The notes under the pieces: generated by a model
The model's input: the letters and a program-made list of their open reading frames with translations, nothing else
The model's database searches: none
What the model was told of the DNA's origin: nothing
Program-made: the position numbers and the translations under genes
Origin: an uncultured Erythrobacter sp.
GTDB lineage: Bacteria > Pseudomonadota > Alphaproteobacteria > Sphingomonadales > Sphingomonadaceae
NCBI GenBank assembly: GCA_947488755.1
Contig: CANLAD010000001.1
Span: forward strand, 2,055,501 to 2,119,500
DNA length: 64,000 nucleotides
Direction of reading: 5' to 3'
Part shown: positions 26,200 to 35,123 of the stretch, piece by piece
Layout of the letters: each line of letters begins with the position of its first letter
How positions within the stretch are numbered: position 1 is the first letter of the stretch

Positions 26200-27462
26200 A
26201 TGGACAGCCAGATCGCCGAGCCGGATGCCGCGGCGAGGATCGCGTCAATTCCGATCGAGGAAATCGACGTGGCCCGGCCAAGCCTGTTTCAGAACGATAC
26301 CATCGGTCTATTTTTTGACAGGTTGCGCGCCGAAGAACCTGTCCACTACTGCCGCGAGAGCTATGTCGGCCCTTACTGGTCCATTACCAAGTTCGACGAC
26401 ATCATGTCGGTGGACACCAATCATAAGGTCTTCTCTTCGGAAGCGAAGCTAGGCGGAATTGCAATCCAGGACATGCATTCGGTGGAAGGCGCGCTCGAAC
26501 TTGAAATGTTCATAGCGATGGACCCGCCCAAGCACGATCAGCAGCGCAAGGCGGTGACTCCGGCAGTGGCTCCGTCCAACCTGCAACTGCTCGAGCCGAT
26601 CATCCGCAAGCGCGCGGGAGAGATTCTCGATGAACTCCCGATTGGCGAAGATTTCGACTGGGTGGATAAGGTTGCGATCGAGTTGACGACGATGACGCTG
26701 GCAACCTTGTTTGATTTCCCTTGGGAGGAGCGGCGCAAGCTGACGCGCTGGTCCGATGTAGCAACTGCGGCACCTGAAACCGGGATCGTCGAATCCTACG
26801 AGGCGCGGCGCGAAGAACTCATCGGTTGCGCGATGTATTTCAAGACTCTGTGGGACGAACGGATAAACGAGGAGCCGAAGAACGACCTCATCTCGATGAT
26901 GGCTCATTCTCCCGCCACGCGCGACATGCCGTTCCTCGAGTTTCTCGGCAATCTTATGCTGCTGATCGTCGGTGGAAACGACACAACACGCAATTCCATC
27001 AGCGGCGGCGTGCTCGCCTTGAACCAAAGCCCGGACGAGTACGCGAAACTCGACGCGGATCCTTCGCTCATTAGCAAAATGGTTCCGGAAATCATCCGTT
27101 GGCAGACCCCCCTCACTCATATGCGCCGCACCGCGCTGGAAGATTGGGAGATCGGCGGCAAACAGATCAAGAAGGGCGACAAGGTGGTGATGTGGTACCT
27201 GTCAGGCAACCGCGACGAGAGTGCTATCGAGCGCGCGGACCAGTTCATCATCGACCGCAAAAATCCGCGCCATCACCTCTCATTCGGCTATGGCATTCAC
27301 CGCTGCATGGGAAACCGGCTCGCGGAACTGCAGCTGCGGATCATCTGGGAAGAAATTCACAAGCGCTTTTCCCGGGTCGAGGTTACAGGTGAACCAGAGC
27401 GTCTTTTTTCAAACCTCGTCCGCGGAATCACCAGGCTGCCGGTGCGGCTCCGCGCCCGCTGA
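26200..27462 (+). CDS. Cytochrome P450 monooxygenase
   Basis: 420 residues, soluble bacterial class I type. The I-helix oxygen-activation motif is GGNDTT at residues 258-263. The K-helix ExxR lies in PEIIRWQTP, and the heme-thiolate loop FGYGIHRCMGNRL places the ligand at Cys369. The enzyme needs electrons from a ferredoxin and reductase; the ferredoxin gene follows 28 bases later. Overall build resembles bacterial P450s that hydroxylate terpenes, steroids or fatty side chains, but the CYP family cannot be assigned by eye. Likely first oxidation step for the imported substrate. A ferredoxin reductase gene is not in the window. Confidence 0.93.
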   Translation: MDSQIAEPDAAARIASIPIEEIDVARPSLFQNDTIGLFFDRLRAEEPVHYCRESYVGPYWSITKFDDIMSVDTNHKVFSSEAKLGGIAIQDMHSVEGALELEMFIAMDPPKHDQQRKAVTPAVAPSNLQLLEPIIRKRAGEILDELPIGEDFDWVDKVAIELTTMTLATLFDFPWEERRKLTRWSDVATAAPETGIVESYEARREELIGCAMYFKTLWDERINEEPKNDLISMMAHSPATRDMPFLEFLGNLMLLIVGGNDTTRNSISGGVLALNQSPDEYAKLDADPSLISKMVPEIIRWQTPLTHMRRTALEDWEIGGKQIKKGDKVVMWYLSGNRDESAIERADQFIIDRKNPRHHLSFGYGIHRCMGNRLAELQLRIIWEEIHKRFSRVEVTGEPERLFSNLVRGITRLPVRLRAR

Positions 27463-27490
27463 CTCTCGAGATCGAAATGCGGAGTTCAAG

Positions 27491-27817
27491 ATGATCAAAA
27501 TTACGTTCGTGGCTAGCGATGGTGAGCGACGGGAGGTCGAAATAGAAGAAGGCGAGACAGCCAGGGAAGCGGCGCTATACAATGACGTGCCGGGTATCGA
27601 TGGCGATTGCGGAGGGGTATGTGCTTGCGCGACCTGTCATGTGCATGTCGATCCCGAATGGATCGACAAGGTGGGTCGGCTTATGCATGATGGAATGGAG
27701 GCCGACCTCTTGCAGTTCGCCGAAGGCACCACTGAATACAGTCGCCTTGCCTGTCAGATTCCGATGAAGCCGATGCTGGATGGATTGGTTCTTCACCTAC
27801 CCGAACAACAATACTGA
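27491..27817 (+). CDS. [2Fe-2S] ferredoxin, adrenodoxin type
   Basis: 108 residues from the ATG at 27491; an in-frame extension to 27221 lies inside the P450 gene. Cluster ligands fit C-x5-C-x2-C...C: Cys40, Cys46, Cys49 and Cys88, with an extra Cys44. The acidic surface helix (DPEWIDKVGRLMHDGMEADL) is the usual P450/reductase docking site. Gene position directly after the P450 supports it as the electron donor. Confidence 0.93.
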   Translation: MIKITFVASDGERREVEIEEGETAREAALYNDVPGIDGDCGGVCACATCHVHVDPEWIDKVGRLMHDGMEADLLQFAEGTTEYSRLACQIPMKPMLDGLVLHLPEQQY

Positions 27818-27885
27818 CGGAGGGATCCTCGTCCCCGTAGCCTACATTCTTATCTGTCTTTCCTTGATTCTTCGAGAAAACACCC

Positions 27886-29097
27886 ATGGCCACACAAATC
27901 GAGCCCGCAACCCAGACCGACGAAGACGCCTTCCGCGCGGAAGTGCAGCAGTTTCTGGCGGACAATTTTCCCGCCGAACTCAAGGGCCAGTCGAACGCGC
28001 TGGCCGGCGTGGACGGCCCCACCAATGAAACGCCGGCGCAGACCAAGTGGCGCGAAGCCGTGGGCGCGCGCGGCTGGGGCACCCCCACCTGGCCGAAGGA
28101 ATACGGCGGCGGCGGCCTCACCAAGGCGCAGGCCAAGATCATCGACCAGGAATTCGCCAAGGCGGGTGCCTACAACCCGATCGGCGGCATGGGCGTCATG
28201 ATGTTCGGGCCGACGCTGCTCGAATACGGGAACGAGGCGCAGAAAAAGGAACACATCCCGCCGATCACCCGCGGCGAGATCCGCTGGTGCCAGGGCTATT
28301 CGGAACCCAATGCCGGCTCCGACCTTGCCAACCTCCAGACCTTTGCCGAGGACAAGGGGGACCACTACCTCGTCAACGGCCAGAAGACCTGGACCAGCGG
28401 CGGCCAATGGGCCGACAAGTGCTTTGCAATTGTGCGAACCGACAAGAGCGACAAGCACAAGGGCATCAGCTTCATGCTGATCGACATGGACAAGCCCGGT
28501 GTCGAAGTTCGCCCGATCACCATGATCAGCGGGACCAGCCCGTTCTGCGAAACCTTTTTCACCGACGTGAAGGTGCCCAAGGAAAACCTCGTCGGCGAGG
28601 AAGGCCAGGGCTGGACCATCGGCAAGCGCCTGCTGCAGCACGAGCGCACCAATATCTCGGGCGGCGGCAGCCTCGCCCGTCTCATGGGCCAGAGCCTTGG
28701 CGATATCGCCAAGAAGTACCAGCCGACGGGCGCCGACGGCGAACTCGCCGATGCGGTGCTGCGCGACAAGATCGCTGATTTCGAAATCCGCTGGAACAGC
28801 TTCCTGCTCACCGCGCGCCGCGCGATGGAAGAGAGCAAGGCAGCTGGCGGCGTCTCCGAAATCAGCTCTGTGCTCAAGAAGCTCGGCACCAAGCTGAGCC
28901 AGGAACGCAGCGAATTGCTGATCGAAATCCGCGGGTTGCAGGGCCTCGGCTGGGAAGGCGACGGCTTTTCGGACGGCGAGCTGGAGGCCGTGCGCGCGTG
29001 GCTCTTCGGCAAGGCGACCACCATCTATGGCGGCTCGACCGAAATCCAGAACAACATCATCGCCAAGCGCGTGCTCGGCATGCTCGACCACCAGTAA
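27886..29097 (+). CDS. Acyl-CoA dehydrogenase family protein (large, second pair)
   Basis: 403 residues with canonical ACAD domains: WCQGYSEPNAGSDLANLQT, GQKTWTSGGQWADKCFAI and a C-terminal TTIYGGSTEIQNNIIAKRVL. The gene and its downstream partner look higher in third-position GC than the P450/ferredoxin pair before them. This hints at a different history or stronger expression selection. The 19-base gap to the next ACAD gene suggests a heteromeric pair analogous to the one on the minus strand. Predicted to desaturate a CoA ester later or earlier in the same pathway. Confidence 0.92.
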   Translation: MATQIEPATQTDEDAFRAEVQQFLADNFPAELKGQSNALAGVDGPTNETPAQTKWREAVGARGWGTPTWPKEYGGGGLTKAQAKIIDQEFAKAGAYNPIGGMGVMMFGPTLLEYGNEAQKKEHIPPITRGEIRWCQGYSEPNAGSDLANLQTFAEDKGDHYLVNGQKTWTSGGQWADKCFAIVRTDKSDKHKGISFMLIDMDKPGVEVRPITMISGTSPFCETFFTDVKVPKENLVGEEGQGWTIGKRLLQHERTNISGGGSLARLMGQSLGDIAKKYQPTGADGELADAVLRDKIADFEIRWNSFLLTARRAMEESKAAGGVSEISSVLKKLGTKLSQERSELLIEIRGLQGLGWEGDGFSDGELEAVRAWLFGKATTIYGGSTEIQNNIIAKRVLGMLDHQ

Positions 29098-29115
29098 GAG
29101 AGGGGAGCAAGGACA

Positions 29116-30186
29116 ATGGCCGTTCTCAACGAAGAACAGGAAATGCTGCGCGACATGGCGCGCGAATGGACCGTCAACGAAAGCCCGGTCACCGAATTCC
29201 GCAAGGTCCGCGCCAGCGGCGAGCCCGAAGCCTTCAACCGCGACGCCTATGCGACGATGGCGCAGATGGGCTGGGCCGGGGTCATCATCCCCGAAGAGCA
29301 TGGCGGGTCGGACTTCGGCTTCCTGTCCGCGGGCCTCGTCGTCGAGGAACTCGGCAAGACGCTCACCGCCAGCCCGCTGGTGATGAACACCGTCGCCGCC
29401 TCGGCGATCGTTCTTGGCGGCAGCGACGAGCAGAAGGCCAGGTGGCTGCCCAGGCTGGCGAGCGGCGAGGCCATCGCCACCCTCGCCGTCGACGAAGGGC
29501 CGAGCCACGATCCTGCGAAGATCGAGACCAGTGTGTCCGACGGCAAGCTGAGCGGCACCAAGGCCTTCGTCCATGAAGCGCATGGTGCGGACCTGTTCGT
29601 CGTCGCGGCGAAGGACGGGCTTTACCTGGTCGAGAAAGGCGACGGCGTCGCGCTCACCACCCGCAAGCTGACCGACCAGCGCAGCCATGCCGACGTCACC
29701 TTCGACGGCGCGGCGGCGGAGAAGCTCGCCAATGGCGGCGACAGCCTGCTCGATGACGTGCTCGACCGCGCGCGCGTGCTCACCGCAGCCGAAATGCTCG
29801 GCATGGCGCAGCAGGTGTTCGACGACACGCTCGACTATCTGAAGCAGCGCGTGCAGTTCAACCAGGTGCTGGCGAGCTTACAGGCGCTGCAACACCGCAT
29901 GGCGGACCTCTTCGCCGATCTCGCCCAGATGCGCAGCGCGGTCGAGGCGGGCCTGCAAGCCGTCGATGCCGGCTTCGGCGTGGCGCGCGCGGCGACCATC
30001 GCCAAGACGGAAGCCAACCGCGTTATGCACACCATGGCAAACGAGGGCATCCAGCTGCACGGCGGGATCGGCATGACCGATGAGTACGACGTCGGCTTCT
30101 ATCTCAAGCGCGCCCGCGTGCTGGAGCAGAGCTTCGGTTCGTCGAGCTGGTTAAAGGACCGATTTTCCAAGCTTTCTGGCTACTAG
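29116..30186 (+). CDS. Acyl-CoA dehydrogenase family protein (small, second pair)
   Basis: 356 residues with AGGGGAGCAAGGACA just before the ATG. N-terminal domain NEEQEMLRDMAREWTVNE, middle domain reduced, C-terminal domain LKQRVQFNQVLASLQALQHR and HGGIGMTDEYDVGFYLKRA. It is shorter than its upstream partner, as in alpha/beta ACAD heteromers where the smaller subunit often lacks a working active site. It closes the P450-ferredoxin-ACAD unit; a TonB receptor gene follows after 166 bases. Confidence 0.92.
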   Translation: MAVLNEEQEMLRDMAREWTVNESPVTEFRKVRASGEPEAFNRDAYATMAQMGWAGVIIPEEHGGSDFGFLSAGLVVEELGKTLTASPLVMNTVAASAIVLGGSDEQKARWLPRLASGEAIATLAVDEGPSHDPAKIETSVSDGKLSGTKAFVHEAHGADLFVVAAKDGLYLVEKGDGVALTTRKLTDQRSHADVTFDGAAAEKLANGGDSLLDDVLDRARVLTAAEMLGMAQQVFDDTLDYLKQRVQFNQVLASLQALQHRMADLFADLAQMRSAVEAGLQAVDAGFGVARAATIAKTEANRVMHTMANEGIQLHGGIGMTDEYDVGFYLKRARVLEQSFGSSSWLKDRFSKLSGY

Positions 30187-30352
30187 AAACCTGCATGTAG
30201 TGACCAGCATGGCATTTTTGCCACATGCTTGTCGACAATGTGAAATAATCCGTCAATTCATCTACCAAGTCTTGAAATGAAACGCGCTTATCGGCATCGT
30301 TTCTAACATCGACTAGTGCCTAGGATGGGGCACATTCTTAGAGGAGAGGCAC

Positions 30353-33085
30353 ATGAAAAGATTTCCATCACGCCACCATTGCGCCCTTGGTGCATTGGCA
30401 GCGGCACTTGCCTTCACACCGACAGCCGCCTTCGCCCAGGATGTTGGCGAACCCGATGCGGATCTGGTTGAAGGGGCCGATGTCGAAGACCAAAACGTAA
30501 TCATTGTTACCGCGCAAGGGCGATCGCAGGTCTTGGCGGATGTTCCAGTCGCCGTGTCAGCTGTTTCCGGAGAAACCCTCCAGAATTCGGGCGCCAGCGA
30601 CATACGTGAGCTGAACCAGGTTGCACCGTCCCTGCTGGTGTCTTCCACCGGCAACGAAGCTAACGGTTCCGCGCGTATTCGCGGTATCGGCACGGTCGGC
30701 GACAACCCTGGTCTGGAAAGTTCGGTCGCGGTTTTTGTCGATGGAGTCTATCGCTCTCGTTCGGGAAGCGCCCTGAGTGAGCTCGGCCCTATCGACAGGG
30801 TCGAAATCCTTCGCGGTCCCCAAGGTACTCTGGGCGGGCGGAACTCATCGGCAGGCCTGATCAATATCTACACCGCACCGCCCGAGTTCGATTTCAGCGC
30901 ATACGGGGCCTTCACTTATGGCAACTATGATGCGATCCGCGTCGAAGGTGGCATAAACGCTCCGCTTGGCGACACCGTAGCTGCGCGTGTGGACGGCGTT
31001 TACTTTGAGCGCGACGGCTTCTACAACGATATTACCAACGGCGGGACGATCAACAATCGCGATCGTTATCTGGTCCGCGGTCAGCTCCTGTTCGAACCCA
31101 ATGACGACCTGTCCATTCGCCTTGTCGGGGATTATTCCAAAAAGGACGAAGCGTGCTGTGCCGCGACGTTCGTCCAGCCCGAGTTTGCTCCGCTTGCACG
31201 GATCAGCGCTGGATTTGATCCCTTTACGAGGCCATCGGATGGGGCCGCCCTGACGAGTACCGCAAATCCGATCGTTCCCGTGTTGCTTGCGCTTGGGCAG
31301 GATCCGCGTGCCCTCACCCAGGATACATTCAACCGCGACCTGTACCCTACGCCGGGCAGAAGCTATGAAGGCGAAACCGAAGACTACGGTATTTCGGCTG
31401 AGATCAATTGGGATTTCGGGAACGTCACGTTGACGTCTATCACGGGCTACCGTGAATATGCCAACAGCCAGGGATCTGACACCGATTACACTACTGTCGA
31501 TATTCTCTACCGCGCTCCGACCGAGAATGCTCTTGCTCGAGACTTTGAAACATTCACTCAGGAACTGCGCCTTACCGGTGAGGCCTTCGATGGCAAACTC
31601 GATTGGTTGATCGGCGCGTATTACGCCAATGAAGAACTGCAGGTGCGTGACAATCTGCGGTTCGGCACCCAGTACGGCAATTTCGTAGCGTGCCGCATCG
31701 CTATCGCGATCAACCCGGCTTTGGTCAATCCGGGGGCTTCCAATTGCCTGGGTGCCAACGTGGCGGCATTGGACGGTACGCTGACCGGAAGCCCGGCATT
31801 CGGCGCTGCAACCCCGGCGATCCTCGCAGGTATCAACAACCTTGCAAGCATCAGCGATTTGGGAACGGTCAGCGAGGTCTACAATCAGACGAGTGAGAAC
31901 TTCGCGTTCTTCACGCATAATATCTTTGCGATCACGGATACGCTCGATTTGACGCTGGGGCTTCGTTATACAAACGAAACCAAGGACTTCGACGCAACTT
32001 TCCGCAACGACAACACGGTTTGTCCGACAAACCGCAATCTGCTCGGAGGCTTTCTGGGTGTTCCGACTTTGGCACCTCTGGCCGGTGGTATCATCAGCCT
32101 TTCCTGCCAAGGCAATTCGACATCGGAGCTCGATGGAGTTTCTCTCGAAGACTCGCGCGAAGAAGAGGAGTTTACCGGCACGGCTATCCTGAGCTGGAAG
32201 CCAACTCCCGATCTGCTAGTCTACGGTTCGTATTCACGCGGCTACAAGGCGGGCGGTTTCAACCTCGACAGGTCTGCACTGTCAAATCCGCTTGCGTTCG
32301 ATCCGGCCAATATCTCGGCAGCCGCGCTGCAGTTCGATGAAGAAACAGTCGATGCATATGAGATCGGCCTCAAATACTCGACACGCGAGTTCGGGGTTAG
32401 CATTGCAGGCTTCCGGCAAGAGTTCAGTAACTTCCAGTTGAACACGTTCAATGGGGCGTTCTACATTGTGCAGACGGTCAATAGTTGCGATAGCGATCTC
32501 GGCGGGGCCGACAGAGACGCAAGCGCGACAACCGGTGCATGCTCTTCCGATGAAGTTGCACCAGGTCTGATCGCTCAAGGTGTCGAGATCGAAACCTATC
32601 TACGGCCCGCTCGTGATTTGGATATTACCCTTGGCGTCACCTATTCTGATACGAGCTTTGAAGACAATCTTATCGGGGACGATACCGGGGCACCGCTCGA
32701 CCCCGCACTACGCTTGCTGCCAGGCGACAACCTGTCGAATGCACCAGAGATCGTGGCAACATCGTCGCTTACGTGGACGCCGCCAATCGGCGACAGTGGG
32801 CTCGAAGGCCTGGTCTTCGTGAACGCTCGTATGGCTGGTGATTACAACACCGGCTCCGACCTGCTCTTCGGCAAGGAACAGGACAGCTTCGTCGTAGTGA
32901 ACGGGCGTGTGGGTCTGACCAATATTGCGGATCGCTTCGCGATCGAGGGATGGGTCAATAATTTGTTTGACGTTGGGTATACGCAGGTGGCCTTCAACAC
33001 GCCTTTCGTGGCTCCGCAACAAACGTTCTCCGCTTTTCTTGCGGAACCCCGGACTTACGGCATCACCGTGCGCGGCAAGTTTTAA
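30353..33085 (+). CDS. TonB-dependent receptor
   Basis: 910 residues. The signal peptide is about residues 1-25 (ends AAFAQ), followed by an acidic linker, a TonB-box-like NVIIVTAQGR, and a plug with VEILRGPQGTLGGRNSSAG. A 22-strand type barrel follows, with the C-terminal GITVRGKF ending in Phe. AGAGGAG lies before the ATG. It is a second receptor at the other end of the catabolic region, so the locus is bracketed by two importers that differ in sequence. Probable role: energy-dependent uptake of the pathway substrate or a related compound. Confidence 0.9.
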   Translation: MKRFPSRHHCALGALAAALAFTPTAAFAQDVGEPDADLVEGADVEDQNVIIVTAQGRSQVLADVPVAVSAVSGETLQNSGASDIRELNQVAPSLLVSSTGNEANGSARIRGIGTVGDNPGLESSVAVFVDGVYRSRSGSALSELGPIDRVEILRGPQGTLGGRNSSAGLINIYTAPPEFDFSAYGAFTYGNYDAIRVEGGINAPLGDTVAARVDGVYFERDGFYNDITNGGTINNRDRYLVRGQLLFEPNDDLSIRLVGDYSKKDEACCAATFVQPEFAPLARISAGFDPFTRPSDGAALTSTANPIVPVLLALGQDPRALTQDTFNRDLYPTPGRSYEGETEDYGISAEINWDFGNVTLTSITGYREYANSQGSDTDYTTVDILYRAPTENALARDFETFTQELRLTGEAFDGKLDWLIGAYYANEELQVRDNLRFGTQYGNFVACRIAIAINPALVNPGASNCLGANVAALDGTLTGSPAFGAATPAILAGINNLASISDLGTVSEVYNQTSENFAFFTHNIFAITDTLDLTLGLRYTNETKDFDATFRNDNTVCPTNRNLLGGFLGVPTLAPLAGGIISLSCQGNSTSELDGVSLEDSREEEEFTGTAILSWKPTPDLLVYGSYSRGYKAGGFNLDRSALSNPLAFDPANISAAALQFDEETVDAYEIGLKYSTREFGVSIAGFRQEFSNFQLNTFNGAFYIVQTVNSCDSDLGGADRDASATTGACSSDEVAPGLIAQGVEIETYLRPARDLDITLGVTYSDTSFEDNLIGDDTGAPLDPALRLLPGDNLSNAPEIVATSSLTWTPPIGDSGLEGLVFVNARMAGDYNTGSDLLFGKEQDSFVVVNGRVGLTNIADRFAIEGWVNNLFDVGYTQVAFNTPFVAPQQTFSAFLAEPRTYGITVRGKF

Positions 33086-33102
33086 ACTTACTCGCTAATT
33101 GC

Positions 33103-33141
33103 AAGAGGGTTCGGCGCTTCGCTGTGTCGAGCCCTCTTTTT
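33103..33141 (+). terminator. Rho-independent terminator after TonB receptor
   Basis: Stem AAGAGGGTTCG (33103-33113) with CGAGCCCTCTT (33128-33138), one G-T pair, followed by TTTTT. It lies 17 bases after the receptor stop. Confidence 0.85.
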
Positions 33142-33167
33142 CGAACTTTTATTTGCTCACGACTAGG

Positions 33168-33610
33168 TGGCGTCCGAACAAAAGTTCCGTGTGCTCAATA
33201 TCGTCGATGATGTGATAGGGAGAGGCCGGCAGCGGTGTTCGCTGCAGGAATCCCTCTTCGCTGGGCTACCAGCCGCCGGCCCCACAAACGATCTTGCCTC
33301 GTCCTGCCATGCTGCCTTACGCTGCGCTCCAGGCCGCCCAGCAGGGCGACCCCAACCGCCGGAACTCTAACTTAACCGGTGGACCACCCTGATGGGGCAG
33401 GTCAGGTGGAAGACTACAACCGAGAGAGACCGCCCTCATCCCTTGGCTACGCGACACCGGCGGTGTTCGCCGCCGAACTAGATAAGCAATGGCCTGCTTC
33501 GCCACGCCCTACGGGCTCCGCTGCGCAGCCCATTGCTTCAACCGCGCTCATACGCATCAACGCGGCTCGGCTCTAATCCCAGCTGGGGGAAGATCAGGGG
33601 GTCACGTCAC
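33168..33610 (+). mobile_element. Mosaic of IS3-family remnants
   Basis: Three pieces lie in a row. First, about 33168-33215 reads in frame as an internal OrfB segment (QKFRVLNIVDDV). Second, 33254-33404 is the end of another IS3 element, identical to the end of the complete copy near 38.1 kb. Third, 33405-33576 reads as the C-terminus of an OrfB (EDYNRERPPSSLGYATPA) ending with a stop at 33576. A terminal-repeat-like GGGGGTCA follows. None can encode a working transposase. The order suggests insertion and recombination of one IS into or beside another. Confidence 0.75.
33254..33404 (+). repeat. 151-bp IS-end fragment, inverted copy of 38085-38235
   Basis: Base-by-base comparison shows this segment equals the reverse complement of the terminal 151 bases of the complete IS3-family element. 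It includes the end of orfB ([20 protein letters not shown]) and the outer terminus GGGGCAGGTCA. Two inverted identical ends therefore flank the 4.7-kb block holding the hydrolase, MarR and UbiB genes. Confidence 0.9.
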
Positions 33611-33731
33611 TCATTGGAAGGCGGCTATCGCGACGCAATTCGCTCTGAAAGTCGTGGGACTATTTTGCAGGTCTTCGAGGAACAGACCTGCTAATTTTCG
33701 CCCTGCAGTTAGTTCCATTAGGATAACGCTG

Positions 33732-34145
33732 TTAGCATACGTAGGCACCGCGGCCGCTAGCCAAAAGGTTGCCAGTAGGACCGTATACACGTGTTTCAGC
33801 GACCGAGATATTTTTACCGATCTTGATTATTTTGCCCGATGCTACGAGTGGTCCCGAGGTTGCCGGGCGGTGGTAGTCGACCCTCAGATCGGCGGTCGCC
33901 TTGGCCCCTGTACCTTGCGACAATAAGGTGTAGAGCCCGGTTAAATCGATCAGAGAGGCGAGCACGCCGCCATGCGCTGAACCGATTGCCGGGTTTGACA
34001 CGATCTCGTCGCGCCAAGGCATCTCCAGTTCAAGCTGCTCGTTCGAGCATGACCGTAAAGTGAGGCCAAGCCACCGGTGAAACGGGGCAATCTGCAGGAT
34101 CTCTTCGAGGCGCTTAGGATCGATCCTTGTCAGATTATCGGTCAT
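33732..34145 (-). CDS. PaaI-type hotdog thioesterase
   Basis: 137 residues, the normal length for this family. The hotdog signature HGGVLASLIDLTG lies at about residues 59-71, with a strand ATADLRVDYHRPA after it. Family members hydrolyse acyl-CoA thioesters in the cytoplasm. Its start ATG overlaps the stop of the upstream alpha/beta hydrolase by four bases, so the two form an operon. The C-terminus lies only about 120 bases from the IS remnants. Confidence 0.85.
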   Translation of the reverse strand: MTDNLTRIDPKRLEEILQIAPFHRWLGLTLRSCSNEQLELEMPWRDEIVSNPAIGSAHGGVLASLIDLTGLYTLLSQGTGAKATADLRVDYHRPATSGPLVASGKIIKIGKNISVAETRVYGPTGNLLASGRGAYVC

Positions 34146-35029
34146 GTAACGGCTCCCTGCGGACTGTGATTACGCTTGAGAAAATCGAGTATCGCTGCCG
34201 AAAAGGCATCGTTGGCATCGCCAACCACCATATGTGTTGCCTCTGCGATGTCGGTGTATTCAGCGTGTGGAACAAGTTCGAGCAATTGCGCGACCGCGTC
34301 TTCGGAAACCAGATCGCTCGATCCGCCGCGAATAATATGCAATGGCAGCGAAAGCCTGCTGGCTGCATCGTTCAGCGCATCAAACTGGCGTTCCTGATCA
34401 GCCGGATCGCTTCGCTTGGCTAGTGTGATGTTGCGGATAAAGGCCGGATCCCAATGCCAGTAGTAGCGGCCGTCTTCCTTCTCTCGCAGATAGCGCCGTA
34501 AGCCCTTGCCGGCTCCGCGCTTGCGGCGATGTGGCATGTAGCGCGCGATGACCTCTGCCGCTTCGTCCGGTGAAGAGAAACCGGTCTCCACGTGCTCCTC
34601 CATAAAGCCGACTACGCGCATAACGCCCCCCGTCTCCATACGCGGCGCGATGTCGACGAGAGTGAGCGACGCGAAGCGGCCCGGCGCAAGGTGTCCTTCG
34701 GCGATCAGTCCGGCCAACCCGCCAAGGGAGGCCCCGACGAGCGCTGGCTTGCGGTCCATTTTTGAAGCGATCGCAACGAGATCTGAAGCGAAGTCGCGCG
34801 TTTCGTAAGCGCCCTCGGCAGACCATTCGCTGTCGCCATGACCGCGCATATCAATTGCGATCGGACGAAATCCCGCATTGGCGAGATCGGCTGTGACACG
34901 TTTCCATGCGTGACGGGTCTGGCCGCCCCCATGCGCGAGCAAGACCGGTAAAGCATCGGCATTTCCGGTCGCTTCGGCTGCTATGGAGATGCCACCATCT
35001 CCCCCGATATGGAAAATTTGCGACTGCAT
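34142..35029 (-). CDS. Alpha/beta hydrolase
   Basis: 295 residues. LLAHGGGQTRHAW gives the oxyanion-hole HGGG-like segment; the nucleophile elbow is ALVGASLGGLAG. DLVSEDAV probably carries the acid and EATHMVVGDAN the catalytic His. It resembles soluble epoxide hydrolase or esterase-type enzymes. It is divergent from a MarR-type gene across a 95-base region with a perfect palindrome, which suggests direct MarR control of this hydrolase-thioesterase operon. Confidence 0.87.
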   Translation of the reverse strand: MQSQIFHIGGDGGISIAAEATGNADALPVLLAHGGGQTRHAWKRVTADLANAGFRPIAIDMRGHGDSEWSAEGAYETRDFASDLVAIASKMDRKPALVGASLGGLAGLIAEGHLAPGRFASLTLVDIAPRMETGGVMRVVGFMEEHVETGFSSPDEAAEVIARYMPHRRKRGAGKGLRRYLREKEDGRYYWHWDPAFIRNITLAKRSDPADQERQFDALNDAASRLSLPLHIIRGGSSDLVSEDAVAQLLELVPHAEYTDIAEATHMVVGDANDAFSAAILDFLKRNHSPQGAVT

Positions 35030-35044
35030 ACCGCAACCTCATAT

Positions 35045-35060
35045 TGTAAATCGATTTACA
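35045..35060. promoter_or_regulatory. 16-bp perfect palindrome, candidate MarR operator
   Basis: TGTAAATCGATTTACA lies 16 bases upstream of the hydrolase ATG (35029) and before the divergent MarR gene. MarR proteins bind AT-rich 14-20 bp palindromes, often overlapping their own and divergent promoters. The match is by size and place only. Confidence 0.65.
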
Positions 35061-35123
35061 GTAAACGGCTTTATTTCCTGATCCGCTATGGTAGGTTGCC
35101 CTAGATGGCTGCCTTGACGGGCT

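Noticed and set aside
27850..29688. 612-codon minus-strand frame
   Set aside because: Antisense shadow of two acyl-CoA dehydrogenase genes with clear motifs.
30845..32110. 421-codon minus-strand frame
   Set aside because: Antisense shadow of the second TonB receptor.
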